This document shows positions 13,190-22,253 of a stretch of DNA of 64,000 nucleotides, in pieces. Source of the DNA: Chytriomyces cf. hyalinus JEL632 (lineage: Eukaryota; Chytridiomycota; Chytridiomycetes; Chytridiales; Chytriomycetaceae); assembly GCA_025435555.1 (NCBI GenBank), contig JAIWWG010000053.1, forward strand, positions 62,001 through 126,000, written 5' to 3'. How positions within the stretch are numbered: the stretch's first letter is position 1; the number at the start of each line of letters is the position of its first letter. The notes below the pieces were generated by a model. It was not told where the DNA came from. It saw nothing but the letters and a program-made list of their open reading frames with translations, and ran no database searches. The position numbers and the translations under genes were made by a program.

Positions 13190-13335
13190 CGCAGATGCTG
13201 TACACCTTGTGTCTTGTTGTGCACCCGGAGTCCCTTCTGGATGAGCGATACGGCCTTGGGTGCTGTTGATTTAAAGCGGCGATGTGAAGTGTTTTGGGAC
13301 GTTGATCGAAACGCTGGTAATATTTTCCTCTCGTT
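13190..13335 (-). pseudogene. Duplicated EF-Ts presequence exon
   Basis: Read on the minus strand, this stretch encodes AFRSTSQNTSHRRFKSTAPK and then AVSLIQKGLRVHNKTQG. It lines up with exon 1 of mitochondrial EF-Ts (SALRSVSQQSYLRFYSTSPK, then AESLAQLVARLRKETQG). The start methionine region is not preserved and the frame does not continue into an EF-Ts core. The copy lies between two NTPase fragments in the same orientation, so the duplicated unit probably consisted of an NTPase piece plus the EF-Ts leader. Confidence 0.65.
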
Positions 13336-13388
13336 TACAAAAACCACCAACAAATCAGCAACCCCACAAAAGCACACACACAAGAATA

Positions 13389-13880
13389 CTACCACTGCAA
13401 CTGATCCTGATCTTGACCTGGATTTAACCTCTCAAAGTGGAATCTGATGCCTCTCATGGGGATGTCAGCAGGTTGTCGGCCAACATTATTGATGACAGAA
13501 GTGCGTCCAAGTACAACAAAGAACACGTTCGGCAATGCAAACCAGTGACTGAGAATTTTCTTGCAAAACAACAGAAACTGGTGTCGCACTTTCAAGTCGT
13601 TCCCTACAAACGCGCTTTCAATTCCGTCAAGTACAATGTAAACAGAACCCGCGACTTGTGTTAAATCCTCCAAAAAGTCCTCGACAGTCTCATACTCGTT
13701 TGAAAGCATTAAAAATGGAGAGATGAACATTGGTTTCTGAGCGGCTTTCAGGTACTTTATCATTGTAGAGTTGAAGGAGCCTTCAATCAACGGCTGTGTT
13801 GCAGTAAACTGGACACGGACGTTGTGACAGCTGCAAAGAGTGCGTTTGAATGGATCTCGAGTGGTTGCGTCCCATGACTC
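13389..13880 (-). pseudogene. Crinkler-type NTPase fragment A (best preserved)
   Basis: The best-preserved of the four related fragments. The open frame from 13790 reads IEGSFNSTMIKYLKAAQKPM, FISPFLMLSNEYETVEDFLE, DLTQVAGSVYIVLDGIESAF, HQFLLFCKKILSHWFALPNV, FFVVLGRTS and then MRGIRFHFERLNPGQ. Upstream, to about 13880, another frame carries SWDATTRDPF and LCSCHNVRVQF. The order of blocks fits the second half of a STAND-like/Crinkler NTPase (Walker B, then sensor strand FVVLGR). No ATG, Walker A or effector domain is present. Confidence 0.55.
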
Positions 13881-13969
13881 TCAGTGCAGCTGCAGTAACA
13901 TATTTTTCCTTCAAATTTAGTTTTTCTTGAATAAACAGGGCAGTTGCATTGTTCTGTGCGAAACACTTA

Positions 13970-14929
13970 ATGAACACGACGCTGTCACTTCCGACGGTTG
14001 AGACTGCGTTTCTGTACAGCTTTCTTGGCGCAGGACTCTGCGCAACTTGCGCCATCATTGCGGCACTCTTGCACCACTCTTTCTGCGTCGAACCCACTTC
14101 GAAACCCGATCGAAAAAATGCGTTTGCACACTTTGCTTCACCGTTTAATATGCAATTGCTAGCCATGTGTTTTGCCGTCGTTGGGACGTATATTTGCGCA
14201 ATCCTTCAACTCGCAACAACGCAGACGTATATGATCCAACTGTTTATGGATATCTGTGTGGCAACCCTTGAACTCAATTACCTCCGATATTCATGGGCGC
14301 GCGCTGGATCCATCATGGAAATTGTATACCCGAAACTTGCTCGCTCATTGAAACGACTCGTGTTTATGGCGCCGTTGATTTTTTATGCGCAGACGGTACC
14401 GGCGGCTCTTGATGCAATGTGCGCGACGCGGCCTGATTTGGCGCATATTCTGGAGACTGGGAGCCTGTTTGAACAGGCGCTTTCGAGTGTTGCGGGGATC
14501 ACGTTGTTTGTGTTTGATGTCGTGCTTCTGGCCGGATTCACGCGACATATCCAGAAACTGTACCAATCCATGGAAATGGGTGAAGCGGCGAGAACCGATC
14601 GATTCATGATTATTGCGCGGTACGGGCGAGTTTCATGTCTAGTTTGGATCGTGAGCAATTTCATGTACATTGGTAGTTTAATGTTGGAGCAAGGGTCTTT
14701 TTTGTTTTGGTTGTTGATGGTGGGGTTGTATGTGGGGTCGACTTTAACAGTGTTGGTGTTGTATGTTATGAAGTTGGCGTTGTATAAATGTGCGGGTGGG
14801 GTAGGGTCGAATGTGTTGAGTGCAAAGTCGTTGGGGGTTGTGGGTGGATCTACGACGACGCGGAGGAAGGAGGAAGCTGTTTCTGTGAAGGAATTGGTGC
14901 ATGGTGTGAGTCAAAAGGGGCCAAAGTGA
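13970..14929 (+). CDS. Seven-helix-like membrane protein, family unknown
   Basis: A single-exon gene; I prefer ATG 13970 (MNTTLSLPTVETAFLYSF) over an upstream in-frame TTG. The 319-residue product has about seven apolar helices: TAFLYSFLGAGLCATCAIIA, MQLLAMCFAVVGTYICAI, MIQLFMDICVATLELNYL, LVFMAPLIFYAQTVPAAL, SVAGITLFVFDVVLLAGF, VSCLVWIVSNFMYIGSLM and LFWLLMVGLYVGSTLTVLVL, then a basic, Gly/Ser-rich cytosolic tail. The layout resembles a seven-transmembrane receptor, but I see no rhodopsin- or GPCR-family signature. It probably belongs to a chytrid-specific family (inference). A fragment of a relative may lie at 1-200, and pieces of its 3' end are repeated at 15340-15430 and 16150-16280. Confidence 0.75.
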   Translation: MNTTLSLPTVETAFLYSFLGAGLCATCAIIAALLHHSFCVEPTSKPDRKNAFAHFASPFNMQLLAMCFAVVGTYICAILQLATTQTYMIQLFMDICVATLELNYLRYSWARAGSIMEIVYPKLARSLKRLVFMAPLIFYAQTVPAALDAMCATRPDLAHILETGSLFEQALSSVAGITLFVFDVVLLAGFTRHIQKLYQSMEMGEAARTDRFMIIARYGRVSCLVWIVSNFMYIGSLMLEQGSFLFWLLMVGLYVGSTLTVLVLYVMKLALYKCAGGVGSNVLSAKSLGVVGGSTTTRRKEEAVSVKELVHGVSQKGPK

Positions 14930-15130
14930 TCAAGTAGTTTGTGGAAATAAAGTTTGTATATATATTCAACAATTGGACATAGTAAAGCTGACAGAGGAAC
15001 TGGGTTATAAAAAATGGTAACACATTAAGTGAAATGTGGTGCAGAATACGTGCGAATGAGTTTGAGAATTGGAGTTGCAGATACTCGAAACTTTTCCTGC
15101 GCAACAGCGCTTCCGCCGTATTTTTGGACT
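14890..15130. repeat. Segmental duplication, copy 1 (paired with 16150-16430)
   Basis: This 240-base stretch starts in the last codons of the membrane-protein gene (KELVHGVSQK) and runs through its 3' flank into a sequence encoding, on the minus strand, ALLRRKSFEYL. The same order recurs at 16150-16430 in diverged form, where the second half is the genuine 3' end of WOPR gene 1. So here a membrane-protein tail is joined to a dead WOPR tail. Confidence 0.65.
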
Positions 15131-15339
15131 CGGGTTTGTGTTGAGAGTCAGCGTGGCTGTTAACCTAAACCCGTGCAGTATTTGATACGCCACGAGTTCA
15201 CAGTCGCTTCCTACCGTTGCAAAATCGATAGTCATGAGTTTGAAACCAAAGAAACACTATCTTACCAGTTTGGAAGCGCGTCGATAAATTGCCTGAAGGT
15301 GCTTCATGAAGCAGAGGATGCTAATGTGCTGAGTATGGA

Positions 15340-15430
15340 GGTTGGATGGAAATTGGTAGTTTAATGTTGAGCAAGGGTACTATGAAGTTGGCGTTGTATA
15401 AATGTGCGGGTTCGAATGTGTTGACAATTG
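15340..15430 (+). pseudogene. Fragment of the membrane-protein gene 3' region
   Basis: Encodes IGSLML, a deletion, then MKLALYKCAG and SNVLT, matching the end of the gene at 13970-14929 (MYIGSLMLEQ ... MKLALYKCAGGVGSNVLS). The stretch between these blocks in the parent is missing. It sits between diverged pieces of the WOPR gene 1 3' end (15240-15340). Confidence 0.6.
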
Positions 15431-16064
15431 CCGCATCATCCTTGCAATTGATATGTTCCATGCAAGTCATTGCACGTGATTCGAGTTGTGTGCCAGAAAC
15501 GTCAGATTTCAAATCAGCCCTTCAAAATACCAGACACCGTTCCCAAAAACGCCTTGAAGCTGGGCTACTTGAAGCAACTTGTTTCCTTGTGGAAGCAGGA
15601 CAAGCACCGTGGAACAGCTCATTCAGAGTTGCATTCATGTAAAAACGCGTCTTTTTCTTTGAGTCCATGACCTGAGAAAACACATTGAATGAGGTATGCA
15701 CAGTGATGAAGGGTAAGAAAAAAAAAAAAACCAGCAACCTTGAAAAAAAATTCCTTCTCCAGGCAGGAACCACGGGTACGTTGGAATATGGAAGCTTACT
15801 CTTTCGCTTTTTTAGGGATTGTTGCCGTAAGTTGCACGCTCAGAGGTTCTTGCCATTTCTGGAGATCATTTTTCGTGCGTTTTGCCCTCAAGAGTGAGTT
15901 TGATTGAGCCCACATGACCCAGATCCTTGATCTTCTCTGCACGAATAGCCATCTTCAGTCTTGCGATATAAGCTATGGAATCGATTGTGACGTGAAACGC
16001 GGGAAGGTCTGGGTGGTTGGCCAATACGCAACGAACTGTTTCAAAGGAAAGCGGTTAACCCCTG

Positions 16065-16155
16065 TGTTTCTTTTTGTCTCCTTGTGAAAACGGACTGCAA
16101 GCTGGGCGAGCGACTCGTTCTCTGGTGTTGATGCACTGAAGCGCAGATGGGCGTG
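16065..16155 (-). pseudogene. Second duplicated EF-Ts presequence remnant
   Basis: The plus-strand text at 16090-16155 matches the complement of EF-Ts exon 1 (around 11880-11950) over the part encoding FSASTPENESLAQLAVRF-like residues. The base order around the GGGCGAG..ACTC..TCT..TG.TGATG core is shared. There is no start and no continuation. Confidence 0.5.
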
Positions 16156-16430
16156 CTGGGATTAGTTGGTGCACGGTGTGAGTTAAAAATGTCCAAAGGG
16201 ATAAAGTTAGTTCGTGGTGATTAAGTTTGTTGTATATTCAAATAGACATAATAAAGCTGATAGAGAAACTGGGTTATAAGAATAGATTAAGTGATATTTG
16301 GTGCAGAATAAATGCGAATGGGTTCAAGAATTGGAGTGGCGGACCAGTACGGATGATTCGAAAGGTATTCGAAACTTTTTCTGCGCAACAGCGTTCCACC
16401 GTATTTCTGGACTTGAGTTTGGAAACGCGT
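16150..16430. repeat. Segmental duplication, copy 2 (paired with 14890-15130)
   Basis: The first half repeats the end and 3' flank of the membrane-protein gene, now with stops. The second half is the 3' end of WOPR gene 1. The relation to 14890-15130 shows that the boundary between the two genes was duplicated as a block. Confidence 0.6.
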
Positions 16431-17538
16431 CGATAAATAGTCAGAACGCGCTTCATACGGCTGGGGATGGGAATGTTGTGGGAATGGGGGTGGATTGAAA
16501 TGTGATGTGTTTTGAAGGATCGAAAGCCGCCGATTGTGTGTGTGCGTGTTTGATTGATTTGAAGGTATTCGAGGTTGAGAGAATGAAACAGGTTGGTTCA
16601 TGATTGACGATCTTCTTTGTTGTATTGAATGAAACACGGGCGAACTTGGAGACATGACTGCCAAAGGCGGTGTCGCATCCCTTGAATTCGCTGGCTCCAG
16701 AGGGTGATTGTAGTACCGCCGCAGTGACGCATCTTGCCTCGGAGTATGCAACACTGCGTGATTGTTGGAGTTTATTGATGAAATAGTGTCGTAATGGTGT
16801 TGCACGTGGTTTGGATAAAAGTAATTGATGAGCCTAAATTTTGTGCCGCAGCTTCCTTCGACAGTCATTGTTCGTTTTGCAAGTCCGCCTGGAATGAGTT
16901 GTGTGTTTGGACGTACGCTTCTGAGAATGAATTCGCTGTTTTCGAGGATTTGAGGGGGTGTGTTGTTGTGGGAATATTGTGGGATTGGTTCGACTTCGCT
17001 AAAAAAAAACGATTTTGGTATTTTCAGTGTTATGTTGTTTGATAAAGCACAGGCATGAGATGCCTACCGGTACAGTAGAAATGATCCGGATATGCGCGAA
17101 TAAGACCAGTTGAGTCCATCTGGTTGAAAAACGTCGTTTTTCATTATGATGAGGAAGCAAAACACAACTACAGCAGTACCACGAGCACAACTAACCTCTC
17201 CACCGCATTTTCTCCACTTTCGCAGTCTTTTCAGCAAACACGAGCACAGTCCCGCTTCGAATCCTGACACCGCTCATCATGACGGGGAAGTTGTTGACGG
17301 CGAGCAACTGTCCGGCGACGACTGATTCCACGATGCATTTTGCATCAGCGTGGTCTTTTATGAAGCCGGTCCATGTTTCTGAGGATTGGATGATGCGTGG
17401 GGTTGGTTGGCGTGTGTAGGTGTGAGTTATGGGGGTTTGGAGGTGTGGTTGTTGGCGTGGTTGGGGTGGGTGGGGAAGTGGTTGTTGATGGCGGTTTGTG
17501 TGAGAATGGCGGCGGTGTGGGTGGGCGTATGGATGCAT
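16287..17538 (-). CDS. WOPR-domain (Gti1/Pac2) regulator 1
   Basis: A WOPR-family DNA-binding protein (Wor1/Ryp1/Gti1/Pac2 type), expected to act in the nucleus as a transcription regulator. I read three exons: 17196-17538, 17068-17119 and 16287-16998. The N-terminal WOPR half has SETWTGFIKDHADAKCIVES, then VRIRSGTVLVFAEKT, then RWRG/DGLNWSYSRISGSFLLYR. The second half has NTQLIPGGLAKRTMTVEG and FRLINYFYPNHVQHHYD. The start is the ATG at 17538, before a His/Pro/Gln-rich leader. The C-terminus ends with KYGGTLLRRKSFEYL and NHPYWSATPILEPI, a version of the tail motif shared in this array. Introns fall after RWR and after LLYR. Confidence 0.85.
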
Positions 17539-17786
17539 TTTCGGTGCATGGATGGATGGTACCGGAATAAGGAAGTGTATGAAATTTCAAAGTGCTTGAA
17601 AGCTGGTCCTTGTTTTTCATGATGAAATGACACTGACAAAACAGGGAAAATGTAAATGTAAATTGCTATATTGGAAATGTGGGGTGAACCCACTTGCCAA
17701 GTCTGTGCCAAGTCAGATTTTTGATACGGAATATTTGCGTTTGAGGAAAGTATTTACAAATATATTTTAGATCAGTGGACATTGCA

Positions 17787-18428
17787 TTAGTTGAGGATAA
17801 ACTGCAATTGCATCTTGGACGCATTCGTACTTCTGATGCGTCTGATGGGTGGTGCATCCACTGCTACCTTACATGCGTGAACACTCTGCGACACAGTCTC
17901 CAATTTCAAACAATCCCAGCGTGAATACAACCCAGGTCGATGGTACGCAATGACTCTGTACCGACACCCATCACTCCCTCGCACTGACACTGTGCGCTTC
18001 ACAAGTCCGTCTTTCATGACTCGCATTGATACTTGTCCTGTTGACGATTGTATCTCTTCAACTTCCCGATAAGTTAAAAACCCCGCTTTGATCCGCGACG
18101 ACGTCCAATTCAACGCGTCTCGCCATCGCTGCTTTGAAGCGGTTTCTTTGAATACGATTACACTCCCGCTGCGGATTGTTGTGCCGCGTGTCACCGACCG
18201 GATTGCCGCGAAATCAGAGACTGGTGACAACAACCCTGCGATGACTGCTTCAACGCATAGTGCGGCGTCTTGGTGCGTTTCAATGATGCCGTGCCAGGTT
18301 TCTGTTGCCAGGATTGTTTGCGTTGATGGTTGTGGCTCCGGTGTTTGGAAGGGGCTGCTGGGAGACTGAGAGGGTAAAGGGGATATTGGGGTGCGTGGTG
18401 TGTGCCCGGATTGGTGGTACATGTGCAT
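17787..18428 (-). CDS. WOPR-domain (Gti1/Pac2) regulator 2, intronless
   Basis: A 213-codon single-exon gene with a complete WOPR domain: TETWHGIIETHQDAALCVEA, TTIRSGSVIVFKETASKQRW, RDALNWTSSRIKAGFLTYRE, then MKDGLVKRTVSVRGSDGCRY and RVIAYH. The start is ATG 18428 (MHMYHQSGHTPRTP), with a Ser/Pro-rich leader. Unlike its neighbours it has no introns at the RWR or LYR positions. It lacks the tail motif: after the domain the sequence turns into unrelated residues and stops at 17787. It may be a shortened but intact copy. Nuclear DNA binding is inferred from the family. Confidence 0.82.
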   Translation of the reverse strand: MHMYHQSGHTPRTPISPLPSQSPSSPFQTPEPQPSTQTILATETWHGIIETHQDAALCVEAVIAGLLSPVSDFAAIRSVTRGTTIRSGSVIVFKETASKQRWRDALNWTSSRIKAGFLTYREVEEIQSSTGQVSMRVMKDGLVKRTVSVRGSDGCRYRVIAYHRPGLYSRWDCLKLETVSQSVHACKVAVDAPPIRRIRSTNASKMQLQFILN

Positions 18429-20431
18429 TGTGTATTGGGAGATGGTTCTGAGTTACGCAAATGGTGCGTTTTGTTTTATTGACATGATTTTCCGCGTGCG
18501 GATAATTTGTTGATGAAATTCCGCACATACTTTTTCATGGGGCGATTATTGGTTCATTTACTCGGTGAGCTATTTCCGCAGTCTCCAAAGAAATGAAGTG
18601 ATCTTCGAAAATGAAAATGATGGTTGGATGCATCGGAATGTGTAGGACGAAAAGATGGTGTCTTTAAAATCTGACAAACAAGCAAGCAGGGCGCATGCAC
18701 GTTGCCGACACAAGTGACTTGAATCGAAAGGAGAACACAGGGTTCGATTCTGGCTCCTTCCCATTCCAAAACGATCTTGTTTGCTTATGCGCCATGTCTG
18801 GGTTCTCATGAATCAACCGAACCCCCTCACCGCTGTGTCTCTCTGGCAGCTCCGCCCACCTCAACCGCGGCAAATCGGCTCGCTCGCAACGAACTTACAC
18901 CATCCGAGCGCGTATCTCTGCTGCTGAACAAGTGAGTGAAGTTTGCGCCAAAATGAAGTTGATATTCTAAAAATACACCCAACAAGCAGGACACATGGGT
19001 TGTTGAGAACAGCGACCCTTCTCTTGAGAGGACTTTCGAAATCCGATCCATCACGCCGCATTTTCGAAGAGGACTTCAATTTATGTCTGTCGAAACTGGA
19101 ACTGGAAATGTACTTTTCGATCTCCATGCCCAGGTCCCCACCTGTTCATATTTGCGTGCCTGACCGTCGCAAATACTTATCGCATCAGCATCTCATCAAT
19201 TACGCGATCGATTCAGCCGGTGCGTCAAGCCGAAATGGACTATCTGAGTTCTCCAGCAACAAAGGGCCCGCCGCATATCTCTCGAATCAGCGATCAGCAG
19301 CCACCCCGCTCTCAGAACCATCAATATGCAGTTGAAGCATTATTCTGGGGCCCCTGTTTTGCCATCGAATCACAGCAGAAATGAGCGTGACACCGTCAAC
19401 TGCCTCGCGGAACCTTGTTGCGGACAAGAAAACACGCAAGTGCTTCTTCAACCAAAACCACACCAGCAGCCTCCCGTAACCTTCTTCTGCGCCGAAATCT
19501 GTATCCCACCTCATTACAGCATCCAGCGATTCATCACTCTGCGTCCCAGCAAACTCTCGCATCACCACCACCACTACCGCTACAAAAAAAGGTGTTCGTC
19601 GAGGAAAGTGTAGTGGAAGGGGAGGGTGGTCACCAGATGGGTGCATTTGCTGGACTCCACAAGCGGTGGGTGCACTGTTACTGGTTGCCGGTTGGTTTCG
19701 CGCTGCGGACGATTTTGCGGACGAGGAAAAAAAGTGGCCGAATTTGAAGCAGTAAAAGGGTTTTTGGAGAGTGCAGAAAAGCTATGTAAGGTTTGTTTTT
19801 TGCTTTTGGTTTCACATCACTGATTTGAAAATGTGGATGTTATTAATGCACAGCGTTTATAGAGACATCGTTGTAGGCCGCTGAAGAAAGCGTAGTACTC
19901 AGCAAAATAGAATCGCCAGCAATTATGATGTGGTGGAACAAAACTCGCAGCTGTGATCATGGCGAAAAAAACAAACAGGAACCAGCGAATTTTTTTCAAT
20001 CTTCACAATGAAGACTCAACATCAACCATGGATAAGAGCGCAGGATCAAGAGTACGCGAAAAGTGCAGTGACAATGATAACATATGTCGACGTTGGCGCT
20101 TCAAATGCGGTGCATGCGCAAGGATTTTGCCAAAAGGATCGCGAAATGAAGGCTCCCAGACAGAGGTAAGGGACCATAGAAATCTGCAGCTCTTTTGCAA
20201 GAAGCTTCATTTAAAGTGAGCACAACGCAATCAGCTGGTTGCACTCCCTTCCTTGCAAAATCAAAAAATAGTAATAAAAAACTTTGAATGACCTGAAACT
20301 GTGAACTTGATATCCTACTTTTGCCTTTTCCCGTAGTTTTTGTGTTGATAAGTTCTGGGCAATGACTTCTTCAATATTATCAAGGGCAGGTGATTTTGAC
20401 CCTTTGTCTGTTCTTTTCGGATCTCACCATG
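18429..20431. other. Degenerate region, possible small gene at 18830-19335
   Basis: About 2 kb with no firm gene. A possible plus-strand gene joins a first exon ending PSERVSLLLNK (about 18845-18930) through a GTGAGT..AG intron to THGLLRTATLLLRGLSKSDP and on to a stop at 19335 (ending PLSEPSICS). Residue use is plausible, but nothing is recognised and other frames are equally open. A second plus-strand frame at 19953-20219 (88 codons, with a Cys-containing block RFKCGACARI) also has no support. I treat the interval as accessory or decaying sequence separating WOPR genes 2 and 3. Confidence 0.3.
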
Positions 20432-20980
20432 TCACCAAACTGCACTGATTTGTACTGACCAAACTTTTGGTGTACTAAAGAATGCTGGAAGGGCATGACA
20501 TGGTCCTCTTGAAACCAGGAACTGGTCTTGAAACCGTTTCAAAAACATCCACTCAAACACAGTTGAATTATCAGCTGATACACGCGACACACTGCCAACA
20601 TGCTGCAAGAATTCTCTGAATGGAAACATGAAGCTCTTAAGAAACTGCTTCAGCCTTAGAGAAATTCTCAAACGAGCATTGTCAACTCGGCCCTCCCAAG
20701 CAAATGACGAATTTGAAGCGATGATGGCAAGTGGCACGGTTTCCTGGCAAGCATCAAGCACTTCAGTTGTCAGATCCACTGCATCACCAGACTCTGCATT
20801 CAGCAAAAGCTTGTACACTTCATTCTTGTTGTACATGATCTTCTCCCGGAAGAGTTTCAAATCTGGAAACAACCAATCAAATGCAATCTGATGAAGCAGA
20901 TTTGGGCAGATGCCAGACAGTCTTGCTACCAAATAAAATAAAGGAGGAACAAAGTCCTTCAGAATTCGTGATTCCAGCAC
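20432..20980 (-). CDS. Hypothetical protein
   Basis: A 182-codon single frame starting MLESRILKDFVPPLFYLVAR. It is predicted mostly helical, with blocks such as LLHQIAFDWLFPDLKLFREK, EVYKLLLNAESGDAVDLTTE, LRISLRLKQFLKSFMFPFRE and VFEWMFLKRFQDQFL. The opposite strand is interrupted, which favours this frame. The Asn-Ala-Glu-Ser-Gly-Asp block and helix spacing faintly recall ankyrin- or HEAT-like helices, but no family can be named. It may be a fragment of a larger protein, since it lies in a decayed stretch between WOPR genes. Confidence 0.4.
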   Translation of the reverse strand: MLESRILKDFVPPLFYLVARLSGICPNLLHQIAFDWLFPDLKLFREKIMYNKNEVYKLLLNAESGDAVDLTTEVLDACQETVPLAIIASNSSFAWEGRVDNARLRISLRLKQFLKSFMFPFREFLQHVGSVSRVSADNSTVFEWMFLKRFQDQFLVSRGPCHALPAFFSTPKVWSVQISAVW

Positions 20981-21267
20981 ATCTTGCAGTGGAGTGTTTT
21001 GATTGATTTTGATAGGATGGCCGCCTGTCTATTTGTTTATGTACTCTGCTTGCACGCAACAGAGTCCTACTTCAATAGTAGTTTGTACTGCATGAGTGCA
21101 TATTCTCACACGCGCGTGTGATAACAGATTGTTTCAGGGTGTTCAATATCCTTGCTCAAAGTCAACTGACTTGGCTTTTTAATAAATTTCCTTCTTTGGT
21201 AAACATAACCAACAGCGCGTCTCCATACATCCAATCAGTCAAAAAGGGTATAAAATTGCGAGCATTT

Positions 21268-22020
21268 TCAAAACTTGTTTGCTTTGTCCAACGGCGCCAG
21301 CGTAACTGGAAAGTCCGTCCAGTTTGGGTATTTCCTGAAAAATAAAGACGCTGCGCGAATTCCTGTACCTCCAAAGCGCAGCGAGTCTGTTTCAAATTTG
21401 TGGAGCTGCATGGACCAATCAGATCCGGATGGAGTGATGGGAGATACCAACGATTCCGCGCCCCGGGATACCAAATCTTGAAACTCTTGAGCCTGCGAAG
21501 GCGTTTGAAGGAACCCTTGGTGCTGCATTTTCCGACTATACAAGTGCTCCACATCGTTTGGATAAAAGTACGAAATCACGCGAAACTTTTCGCCCGTCTT
21601 CTGCGCCGTGAGTGTGATGGTTCTCTTTGCGAGGCCGTTTGGAATCAAGCGCGTGTTTCCGCGTACACTTGTTGTGATGAATAGGGATGACTTTTCGCGT
21701 TGTACGGTGTGGTTCTTTGATGGAGTTGATACGGGTTCTACTTGTCGGTATAACAGGAATGCACCGCTGATGCGGCTGGAGGACCATGAGAAGGAGTCAC
21801 GCCAGCGAGTCTTTTGGGCCGGGGTTGTGCTGGTATCTTGGAGAATGATTACGCTGCCGCTGCGGATTTCCAAGGTGCTGGTGGATGAGGAGAGTTCTCG
21901 GATGGGTGTGAGGAGGTTTGCGGCGCATGCGTCGACGAGGATTTGAGCGTCCTTTTTTTCTTTGATGAAGCCGAACCAGGTTTCGTGGATGGACTTATTG
22001 AGTTGTTGGTGGGATATCAT
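21268..22020 (-). CDS. WOPR-domain (Gti1/Pac2) regulator 3, intronless
   Basis: A 250-residue single-exon WOPR protein. Start ATG 22020 (MISHQQLNKSIHETWFGFIK). The domain runs through DAQILVDACAANLLTPIREL, LEIRSGSVIILQDTS, TRWRDSFSWSSSRISGAFLL, YRQVEPVS, then NTRLIPNGLAKRTITLTAQK and FRVISYFYPNDVEHLYSRKM. The C-terminus carries SLRFGGTGIRAASLFFRKYP followed by NWTDFPVTLAPLDKA, a clear copy of the array's tail motif. No introns at the positions used by genes 1 and 4-8. This is the cleanest member of the array and divergent to SEC63. Function as a nuclear regulator is inferred from the family. Confidence 0.88.
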   Translation of the reverse strand: MISHQQLNKSIHETWFGFIKEKKDAQILVDACAANLLTPIRELSSSTSTLEIRSGSVIILQDTSTTPAQKTRWRDSFSWSSSRISGAFLLYRQVEPVSTPSKNHTVQREKSSLFITTSVRGNTRLIPNGLAKRTITLTAQKTGEKFRVISYFYPNDVEHLYSRKMQHQGFLQTPSQAQEFQDLVSRGAESLVSPITPSGSDWSMQLHKFETDSLRFGGTGIRAASLFFRKYPNWTDFPVTLAPLDKANKF

Positions 22021-22253
22021 TGTTGCGGTGGGAATAATTGGAGAAAGTGGGGGTTGGTCTCATTGGGGTTTTATACGGTGCGCATTGAATGTTTCGAAAC
22101 TGTTTCAGAAGTTGGTGTTTCGAGATGGATCAGAAGTTTCAGAATGGTTCCAGAACGCGCATCATCAAAACAAAAGAAAGCTTGAGATTTCTGTTTCACA
22201 TGCTGTTTGGTTTAAAACGTGTCAATATATCTACAAATAAAAAAATAAATAAA

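Noticed and set aside
18690-18760. tRNA-like B box (GGTTCGATTC)
   Set aside because: No A box at the right distance upstream and no foldable cloverleaf, so a chance match.
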